Of a stretch of DNA of 64,000 bases, positions 58,801-64,000 are shown piece after piece. Below the pieces are notes generated by a model. It was not told the DNA's origin and ran no database searches. It was given only the letters and a program-made list of their open reading frames with translations. The position numbers and the translations under genes were made by a program. Within the stretch, counting starts at the first letter, position 1, and every line of letters starts with the position of its first letter. The DNA comes from Kibdelosporangium sp. MJ126-NF4 (GTDB taxonomy: Bacteria > Actinomycetota > Actinomycetes > Mycobacteriales > Pseudonocardiaceae). The stretch spans positions 245,019 to 309,018 of the forward strand of contig NZ_CDME01000010.1 in NCBI RefSeq assembly GCF_000826545.1. The letters run 5' to 3'.

Positions 58801-59361
58801 GGCTGGCAGCAACGCGGCTCGTTCGAGCCGGGATCGCCGTGGCTGCTGCGGTTCTTCGACCGGATCTCCTGGTATCCCGTGTCGGCCGAGGAACTGCTGG
58901 AGCTGCGGGCGGCCAGCACCGCCGGGCAACTGGAACTGGACATCACCGACGGCGAGTTCGCGTTGGCCGACTACGAACGGTTCCTCACCGACAACGCCGA
59001 GTCGATCGCCGAGTTCCGTGCCCGCCAGTCGGTCGCGTTCGAGGCCGAGCGGCAGGCGTGGGCGGCGGCCGGTGAGTTCGATCCGAAACCTGAGCCGGAG
59101 CCAGTCGTCGCGGACACCACGAAGGTGACGGCACCACCGGGCGGCCGGGTGGTGGAGGCGCCGTTCGCGGCGACCGTGTGGCGAGTCGACGTACGACCGG
59201 GAGACCGTGTGGACAAGGCACAACCGTTGGTGGCGCTGGAGGCGATGAAGACGGAAACGCAACTGGTGGCGCCCGCCGAGGGCGTCGTGGTCGACCTGCT
59301 CGTGCAGCCGGGAACGCAGGTCGCGCCCGGCACCGCTGTCGCTGTGCTGGGTCCGGCGTGA
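55807..59361 (+). CDS. Biotin-dependent urea/guanidine carboxylase
   Basis: The 1184-residue enzyme has a biotin carboxylase domain (about 1-445: LLVANRGEIATRILR, KATGGGGGIGMR, FLEVNTRLQVEHPVTE). A KipA/KipI-like allophanate-hydrolase-subunit pair follows (about 460-770 and 780-1000), then a C-terminal biotinyl domain with EAMKTE near residue 1147. It carboxylates urea or guanidine with ATP and bicarbonate. Because two DUF1989 genes precede it, guanidine is the better guess. The allophanate hydrolase is a separate gene rather than fused as in yeast urea amidolyase. The GTG at 55807 starts at the normal N-terminus. Confidence 0.93.
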   Translation: MRLLVANRGEIATRILRSAGELGIPTVAVYSDADRSSPHVRLANQAVRLGPAPARESYLDADAVIGAALATGADAIHPGYGFLSEDAAFARAAEAAGIAFVGPTPHHLDVFGSKHTAREKAIAAGVPLLPGTGLLASVDEALDAADLIGYPVMLKATGGGGGIGMRACHTPGDLRVAWESVQSIAAKNFATSGVFLERLVDRARHIEVQIFGDGEGRVLALGTRDCTLQRRNQKVIEECPAPDLPDAVTQRLITAAIALGESVRYRSAGTVEFVYDPDRRQEAFLEVNTRLQVEHPVTEAVYGIDLVAWMLRLADGDTGMFGVLPTPRGHAVEARVYAEDPNEGHRPSAGLLTGVRFPPGARVDTWVERGLTVTTHYDPLLAKLIVTGTSREDALDRLGEALADTRVDGIRTNLGQLRAAAVHPDFRDARHDTATLDTVADVDRRVDVLRGGTSTTVQEWPGRLGYWHVGVPPSGPMDDLSLRLGNLALGNEEGAAGLECTVDGPALRFSHETVVCVTGAPAAVTVDGAVVPHWTPVTVPAGGELDVGPSSLGLRTYILVRGGLDVPAFLGSKATFTLGKFGGHGGRALATGDVLTTGAEPEILPGGEVPEAQRPVFAQHWEIGALEGPHAAPEFFTREDIDAFYAATWRVHFNSARTGVRLVGPRPGWAREDGGEAGLHPSNIHDTPYSVGAVDYTGDLPILLGPDGPSLGGFVCPATVVTGQRWKLGQLRPGDTVRFVPVDAEQAAGLRRAPVSVPRAVPLADGGVLDRLAAGEDRPTVTYRRSGDDNLLIEYGTMKLDLALRMRVHALAERLATADVPGIVDITPGIRSLQVHTDPDQLSVAKALGLVRELERELPATGDLVVPSRTVRLPLSWDDPATREAIERYMAGVRDDAPWCPWNIEFIRRVNGLSSVDDVYRTVFDAEYLVLGLGDVYLGAPVATPLDPRHRLVTTKYNPARTWTAENSVGIGGAYLCIYGMEGPGGYQFVGRTVQVWSGWQQRGSFEPGSPWLLRFFDRISWYPVSAEELLELRAASTAGQLELDITDGEFALADYERFLTDNAESIAEFRARQSVAFEAERQAWAAAGEFDPKPEPEPVVADTTKVTAPPGGRVVEAPFAATVWRVDVRPGDRVDKAQPLVALEAMKTETQLVAPAEGVVVDLLVQPGTQVAPGTAVAVLGPA

Positions 59362-61022
59362 GCGCCGTCGAGCGGGTGCGGGCCGCGTACCGCAGGATCG
59401 CCGAGGCCGACCGGCCGGAGGTGTGGATCACCCTGCGCGCCGAGGACGAGGTGCTCGCCGAGGCGGCGGCCGTGCGGTCCGACCTGCCGCTGGCGGGCCT
59501 GGTGTGCGCGATCAAGGACAACATCGACGTCGCCGGTCTTCCGACCACCGCGGCCTGCCCGTCCTACGCCTACACGCCAGGGGAAAGCGCGACCGTGGTG
59601 CGGCGGCTGACCGAGGCCGGGGCGATCGTCATCGGCAAGACCAACATGGATCAGTTCGCCACCGGACTGGTCGGCACGCGCAGCCCGTACGGCGCGGTCC
59701 GCAACGCCTTCCAGCCGGACCGGGTCTCCGGCGGGTCCAGCTCCGGTTCGGCTGTCGCCGTGGCACTCGGGATCGTGGACTTCGCCCTCGGCACGGACAC
59801 CGCCGGTTCGGGCCGTGTCCCGGCCGCGCTGCACGGTCTCGTCGGACTCAAGCCCACGCTCGGCCTCGTACCGAGTACCGGTGTCGTCCCGGCCGCTCGC
59901 CCGTTTGACAGCGTGAGTGTCTTTACCGAGGACGTCGCGCTGGCGCAGCGCGTGTTCGCCGTGCTGGCCGGGCCGGACAGCGCTGATCCGGGCAGCCGCG
60001 ACTGGCCCGCGACCGTCCGGCTGGCCGCGATGCGACCCGTGGTGGCGATACCGACGGCCGACGGACTGGAGCCGTTGTCGCCGCAGGCTCGTGCCGCGTT
60101 CGCGGCGGGCGTCGAGATCCTGCGTGCCAAGGGCACCACAGTGTCCGAAGTGGACATATCGGTGCTGCTGGAAGCGGCGGGGCTGCTCTACGACGGCGCG
60201 CTCGTGGCCGAGCGGTACGCGGCGGTCGGCGAGTTCATCGAGGCACATCCCGATGACGCCGACCCGACCGTCGCCGGGATCATCCTGGCCGCCGGACAGC
60301 TGTCCGCGCACCGGCTCGCCACCGACCAGGCACGCCTGGCGCGGGCGCGGTCCGCGGCGGCCGAGGTGCTGGCCGGGTTCGACGCGCTGCTGCTGCCCAC
60401 CACAGTCGGGCACCCGACGCTGACCGAGGTCGCGGCCGACCCGGTCGGGGTGAACAGCAAGCTCGGCACGTACACGAACTTCGTGAACCTGCTGGACTTC
60501 GCCGCGGTGGCGGTCCCGGCGGGACACGCGGACGGCAGCCCGTTCGGGCTCAGCGTGATCACCCGCGCGTTCGACGACCAGGTGGCGATGGACATCGCCG
60601 CTCTGCTGACCGGTGAGCCCGCGCCCGAGTCGTTCGCTCCGTCGGTCGCGCTCGCGGTGTTCGGCGCACACCTGCGTGGCCAGCCGTTGAACCACCAGCT
60701 GACCAGTCTCGGTGCCCGATTCGACGGCGAGATCGCCACCGCTCCGGAATACCGGATGGTGGCGCTGCCCACCGATCCGCCCAAACCCGGAGTGGTGCGT
60801 GCCGACGAGGGCGGCGCGAGCCTGCGCGGTGAACGCTGGCTGCTGTCCACGGCGGCACTGGGCGATTTCCTCGCCGCGTTGCCGATGCCGATGTCACTGG
60901 GCCGGATCCGACTGGACACCGGCGAGGAAGTCCTTGGCTTCCAATGCGATCCGGTCACCGCGGCCGCAGGCAAGGACATCACCGCGCACGGCGGCTGGAC
61001 GGCCTGGCTCGCGGAAGCGTGA
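59358..61022 (+). CDS. atzF: Allophanate hydrolase (amidase signature family)
   Basis: The 554-residue enzyme hydrolyses allophanate to ammonia and carbon dioxide. The amidase triad is visible as Lys in CAIKDNID, Ser in VSGGSSSGSAVAVALG and Ser in DTAGSGRVPAAL. The C-terminal ~120 residues (about 430-554, ALAVFGAHLRGQPLNHQL onward) form the extra allophanate hydrolase domain. Its GTG overlaps the carboxylase stop (GTGA), so all four genes are chained by overlaps. A shared hairpin lies 8 bp after the stop. Confidence 0.94.
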   Translation: MSAVERVRAAYRRIAEADRPEVWITLRAEDEVLAEAAAVRSDLPLAGLVCAIKDNIDVAGLPTTAACPSYAYTPGESATVVRRLTEAGAIVIGKTNMDQFATGLVGTRSPYGAVRNAFQPDRVSGGSSSGSAVAVALGIVDFALGTDTAGSGRVPAALHGLVGLKPTLGLVPSTGVVPAARPFDSVSVFTEDVALAQRVFAVLAGPDSADPGSRDWPATVRLAAMRPVVAIPTADGLEPLSPQARAAFAAGVEILRAKGTTVSEVDISVLLEAAGLLYDGALVAERYAAVGEFIEAHPDDADPTVAGIILAAGQLSAHRLATDQARLARARSAAAEVLAGFDALLLPTTVGHPTLTEVAADPVGVNSKLGTYTNFVNLLDFAAVAVPAGHADGSPFGLSVITRAFDDQVAMDIAALLTGEPAPESFAPSVALAVFGAHLRGQPLNHQLTSLGARFDGEIATAPEYRMVALPTDPPKPGVVRADEGGASLRGERWLLSTAALGDFLAALPMPMSLGRIRLDTGEEVLGFQCDPVTAAAGKDITAHGGWTAWLAEA

Positions 61023-61030
61023 GAGAAACC

Positions 61031-61076
61031 CTCGTGAGTGTTTTGACCGGTTCTAACTCGCCTAAACACTCACGAG
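61031..61076. repeat. 46-bp hairpin repeat, copy 2, between convergent genes
   Basis: CTCGTGAGTGTTTTG pairs with the distal TAAACACTCACGAG. The outer ~12-bp stem is the same as at 38799-38843, but the inner part is diverged. It contains the stop codon of the convergent TetR gene and probably works as a bidirectional terminator. Confidence 0.72.
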
Positions 61077-61720
61077 GAGGCTTGGGGCGGGGCGTTGAAG
61101 AAGTTCTCCACCATGAATCGTGCCATCGCGGTCAGCCGCTCCGGCGGATAGGTCTCGGGGTCCCTGAGCAGCAGCCTGCCGCCTTCCTGCATGAAGGTCA
61201 GCAGTAGGTGGGCGAGCAGATCGACGTCGATCTGCTCGCTGTCGGCGCGGCTGGCCAGGAACCACCGGGTGATCTCGGCGAACCGCTCGCGCACGAGCGC
61301 GTCGCCGCGCTGCTGGGCCTTGCGCACCGGTGGCGGTGTGGCGTCGACCGGCAGCAGGATGGAACGCCATCGCTGGGGCGCGGCCACGATGGCGGCGAAG
61401 AAGCCGTCGGCGACCTGGGTGAAGGTCTCGACCGGATCGGCGTCGACCAGGTCATCGGGCAAGGTGTCGGCGAGTTGGGCGAGGGCTCGTTCGCTTTCGC
61501 GGCGCAACAGGACGCGCAGGATGTGATTGGCGTCGGTGAACTGGCCGTACACGACAGGCCTTGTGACACCGACGGCCTTGGCCACCGCGTCGACCGAGAC
61601 GGCGGCGACGCCATCGGTGTTGATGATCTCCAGCGCGGCGTCGAGCAGCTGTTCGCGCCGTTCCTCCGGCGCCATTCGCGGCGCGTACGGCCGCTTGCCT
61701 GTCGTGCCGTGTGAGCTCAT
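61070..61720 (-). CDS. TetR-family transcriptional regulator
   Basis: The 216-residue repressor has an HTH at about 15-60 (PEERREQLLDAALEIINTDGVAAVSVDAVAKAVGVTRPVVYGQFTDANHIL) and a long helical C-terminal domain. Two overlapping palindromes lie between it and the divergent monooxygenase gene, so it most likely represses the monooxygenase/SDR operon. The stop codon lies within the hairpin repeat at 61031-61076. Confidence 0.88.
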   Translation of the reverse strand: MSSHGTTGKRPYAPRMAPEERREQLLDAALEIINTDGVAAVSVDAVAKAVGVTRPVVYGQFTDANHILRVLLRRESERALAQLADTLPDDLVDADPVETFTQVADGFFAAIVAAPQRWRSILLPVDATPPPVRKAQQRGDALVRERFAEITRWFLASRADSEQIDVDLLAHLLLTFMQEGGRLLLRDPETYPPERLTAMARFMVENFFNAPPQASS

Positions 61721-61741
61721 GGGTGAAGCTTACCGTTGAAA

Positions 61742-61772
61742 AGCTACACGAGTGTAGCTACAGTGCTGTAGC
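61742..61772. promoter_or_regulatory. Two overlapping operators for the divergent TetR regulator
   Basis: AGCTACACGAGTGTAGCT (61742-61759) and GCTACAGTGCTGTAGC (61757-61772) are both perfect palindromes that share three bases and the same GCTACA core. They lie in the 73-bp spacer. Overlapping sites suggest two dimers bound side by side. Confidence 0.65.
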
Positions 61773-61793
61773 AATTGACTCCGGAGGTGGTGG

Positions 61794-63146
61794 ATGAGTG
61801 AGCGGTTCTGCGTCATCGGCGCTGGTTACGCGGGAAACGGCCTGGCCAGGGCGTTCAAGCGGGCCGGGATCGACTACGACCAGTTCGAGGCCACCGACCG
61901 GATCGGCGGGAACTGGTCGCACGGGGTGTACGACTCGACGCACCTGATCAGCTCGAAGAAGTCCACCCAGTACACCGAGTACCCGATGCCCGCGCACTAC
62001 CCGACGTTCCCCAACCGCGTGCAGATGCTGGAGTACCTCAACGACTACGTCGACCACTTCGGACTGCGCGAGCACATCCGGTTCGGCACCGAGGTCGTCG
62101 ACGTCCGGCCGCTCGACCGCTCGGGCATGGCCGGGTGGCGGGTCACGCTGGCCGGTGGCGAGCAACGTGACTACGCGGGCGTGGCGGTGGCCAACGGCCA
62201 CTACTGGGAAAGCAACATTCCCGGCTACCCAGGCGTGTTCACCGGACGGCAGTTGCACTCCAAGGACTACAAGAGCCCGGCGGACTTCGGCGAGGGCGGC
62301 CGGGTGCTCGTGGTCGGCGGCGGGAACTCGGGCAGCGACCTCGCGGTGGAGGCCGCGGCGACATTCGGCACCGCCGACCTGTCGTTGCGGTCGGGCTACT
62401 GGTTCATCCCCAAGGCGATCTTCGGAATCCCGGCGTCGGAGTTCGACCGGGTGTGGATGCCGTTGCCACTCCAGCGCTGGTTCATGAAGACGCTGCTGCG
62501 TCTGTCGTTCGGCAACTACACCCGGTACGGGCTGGAGGAACCGGACCACAAGCTGTTCAGCAAGGACGTCACGGTCAGCTCATCGCTGATGTACGCCCTG
62601 CAGCACGGCAAAGTACGACCTCGCAAGGAGATTCGTCGTTTCGACGGCACGACCGCGCATTTCGTGGACGGCACGTCCGGCGAGTACGACACGATCGTCT
62701 GGGCCACGGGATTCCGCACCAGATTCCCCTTCCTGGACGAGTCGCTGTTCGTGTGGGAGGGCGGGCAGCCGGTGCTGGTCGACCACGCGTTCGTGCCGCG
62801 CTACGCCAACATCTACATCTGGGGCCTGGCGGCGCCACGGTCCGGCGCCGGAAAGATGATCTCGGCGGGCGCCGACTTCCTGGCTGAGGCCGCTGTCGTG
62901 CAACGACTGTTCCCGGTGCCACTGGCCGATCTGCTGGCCCGCTGGGCACCCGCGCGCAGCTCGATCCTCACCGGTTCGGCGCAGATGATCGGCCGAATCC
63001 GCCTGGGGCGCCGGATTTTGCGGCGGTACGTCCGCCGGGCCCGCGTACTCGGTGGCGGCCTCGCCAGTTGGGGCGTGCGCCGTCAACTGGCTGCCGAGAC
63101 CAACGGCCTGGTGCTGCCCGAGCAGATCAAGGAGCTGACGTCGTGA
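61794..63146 (+). CDS. Flavin-containing monooxygenase (FMO / Baeyer-Villiger-like)
   Basis: The 450-residue enzyme has an N-terminal FAD motif (VIGAGYAGNGLARAFKRAGI), an FMO-type FTGRQLHSKDY signature (about 142-152), a second nucleotide motif VVGGGNSGSD for NADPH, and the ATGFRTRFP block near residue 300. Such enzymes oxygenate ketones, amines or sulfides. It is translated together with the SDR gene (GTGA overlap) and faces a TetR regulator. GGAGGTGG precedes the ATG. The substrate is unknown. Confidence 0.9.
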   Translation: MSERFCVIGAGYAGNGLARAFKRAGIDYDQFEATDRIGGNWSHGVYDSTHLISSKKSTQYTEYPMPAHYPTFPNRVQMLEYLNDYVDHFGLREHIRFGTEVVDVRPLDRSGMAGWRVTLAGGEQRDYAGVAVANGHYWESNIPGYPGVFTGRQLHSKDYKSPADFGEGGRVLVVGGGNSGSDLAVEAAATFGTADLSLRSGYWFIPKAIFGIPASEFDRVWMPLPLQRWFMKTLLRLSFGNYTRYGLEEPDHKLFSKDVTVSSSLMYALQHGKVRPRKEIRRFDGTTAHFVDGTSGEYDTIVWATGFRTRFPFLDESLFVWEGGQPVLVDHAFVPRYANIYIWGLAAPRSGAGKMISAGADFLAEAAVVQRLFPVPLADLLARWAPARSSILTGSAQMIGRIRLGRRILRRYVRRARVLGGGLASWGVRRQLAAETNGLVLPEQIKELTS

Positions 63147-63943
63147 GCCTTCCACCGCCGACATCCCGCAACCGGGCCGTGATCACCGGTGCGTCGTCCG
63201 GTATCGGCGCCGCGCTGGCCGTGGGGCTCGCCGCACGGGGCTATGCGCTGACCCTGATCGCCCGCAGGGAGGACAGACTGCGTGACCTCGCTGCCCGGTT
63301 GTCTGCCAGGTCCGATGTGGAGGTCGAAGTCCGTCCGTGCGACCTCGGCGACCGTGCGGCGCGCGCCGCCCTGGCGGCCGAGTTGGCGCCGCGGGACATC
63401 GCGGTGCTGTGCAACAACGCCGGGTTCGCCACCTACGGCCCACTGTCCACACTGGATCCGGTGCGTGAACGGCAGCAGGTGGAACTCGACGTGGTCGCCG
63501 TGCACGAGCTGACCCTTGCCGTGCTGCCCGGCATGCTGGCCCGCAAGGCGGGCGCGATCCTGATCACCGGGTCGACCGCGGGCAACCAGCCGGGCCCGAA
63601 CAACACCACCTACGCGGCGGCCAAGGCGTTCGCGAACACGTTCGCCGAATCACTGCACGCCGAACTGGCAGGTACCGGCGTCGGCGTGACGTTGCTGGCG
63701 CCCGGCCCGGTGCGGACCGAGTTCACCCAGGTCGCCGAGGTGCCCGCGGTGGACCGGCTGGTGCCGGGACCGCTGTGGGTGTCGGCCGAGCGCGCAGCGG
63801 ACCTGGCGATCGCCGGGATGGCCAAGGGCAAACGACGGGTGGTGCCCGGTCCGTTCGCCAAGGTCCAGACGCTCGGCGGCCTGTACAGCCCGAGGGGAAT
63901 CAGCGCCCGGATGCTGCGGGCGGTCTATCGGAGGCTCACGTGA
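63143..63943 (+). CDS. Short-chain dehydrogenase/reductase
   Basis: This 266-residue classical SDR has TGASSGIG (cofactor loop), CNNAG (NNAG motif), the catalytic Ser in ITGSTAGNQPG and the Tyr-x-x-x-Lys pair in TYAAAK. It interconverts alcohols and ketones with NAD(P)H. The flanking monooxygenase suggests the two work on the same compound, for instance oxidising an alcohol to the ketone used by a Baeyer-Villiger step. The GTG at 63143 overlaps the monooxygenase stop. Confidence 0.9.
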   Translation: MSLPPPTSRNRAVITGASSGIGAALAVGLAARGYALTLIARREDRLRDLAARLSARSDVEVEVRPCDLGDRAARAALAAELAPRDIAVLCNNAGFATYGPLSTLDPVRERQQVELDVVAVHELTLAVLPGMLARKAGAILITGSTAGNQPGPNNTTYAAAKAFANTFAESLHAELAGTGVGVTLLAPGPVRTEFTQVAEVPAVDRLVPGPLWVSAERAADLAIAGMAKGKRRVVPGPFAKVQTLGGLYSPRGISARMLRAVYRRLT

Positions 63944-64000
63944 CGACCTGGGAACCCACCACCCGTACCGAAGGCCGGAGCCTGGGCACGGACCTGCGGC
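63940..64000 (+). CDS. Start of a further operon gene, cut by the window end
   Basis: A GTG at 63940 overlaps the SDR stop (GTGA), and about 20 codons stay open to the window end (VTTWEPTTRTEGRSLGTDLR). The coupling matches the preceding pair, so this is probably the third gene of the operon. There is too little sequence to name it. Confidence 0.55.
   Translation, partial: MTTWEPTTRTEGRSLGTDLR

Overview
The window is high-GC DNA with GTG starts, ATGA/GTGA stop-start overlaps and actinomycete gene families (SigE-type ECF factor, LAL and MocR regulators, DUF3159, DUF222-HNH, MbtH plus a giant NRPS). It most resembles an actinomycete chromosome of the Pseudonocardiales type; this is inferred from gene content and style, not from a marker gene. 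No rRNA, tRNA or CRISPR array was seen.

Region 1 (1-18.6 kb) is a general accessory segment framed by mobile DNA. The window opens inside one copy of an IS4-family element. A complete second copy (17078-18588, 20-bp perfect terminal repeats, 10-bp target duplication) lies in the same orientation 18.2 kb away. Both sit in the same palindromic target, AACCAGCGCTGGTT, within copies of a longer repeat (here called R). R also forms ~155-bp inverted ends around a DUF222/HNH gene (15.5-17.1 kb). Between the mobile pieces are an aromatic amino acid decarboxylase, regulators, a sigma/membrane-protein pair, a GNAT enzyme, a fused S9 peptidase/beta-lactamase-like hydrolase, furA-katG, a secreted phosphodiesterase and a flavin monooxygenase.

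Region 2 (18.6-53.2 kb) is a biosynthetic locus and the highlight of the window. A tightly coupled minus-strand operon (29122 to 18628) reads: stand-alone adenylation enzyme, carrier protein, TrpD-like, TrpA-like, EctC-like cyclase, acyl-CoA-dehydrogenase-like enzyme, transglutaminase-like protein, TrpB2-like, TrpF-like, TrpC-like, UbiD, UbiX. There is no anthranilate synthase. The TrpD and TrpC homologues keep their phosphate and catalytic residues but have lost usual anthranilate-side residues. I infer that the tryptophan chemistry has been redirected to build a tryptophan-like (heteroaryl-alanine) amino acid from a carrier-bound precursor. On the plus strand, after a LAL activator and a divergent MocR regulator, come MbtH, three tandem secreted M28/PA-domain proteins with damaged zinc sites, a four-module NRPS (A-T-E, C-A-T, C-A-T, C-A-T-TE) and an MFS exporter. 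NRPS modules 1 and 2 have nearly identical pockets that look Trp-like with an added aspartate. That fits use of the unusual amino acid twice, once as the D form.

Region 3 (53.6-61.0 kb) is a guanidine/urea nitrogen operon: two DUF1989 proteins (carboxyguanidine deiminase type), a biotin-dependent urea/guanidine carboxylase and an allophanate hydrolase, under a divergent TetR regulator with a clear palindromic operator. Region 4 (61.0-64.0 kb) is a TetR regulator divergent from a flavin monooxygenase/SDR operon that runs off the window. A ~45-bp hairpin repeat occurs both upstream of the NRPS gene and after the allophanate hydrolase gene.
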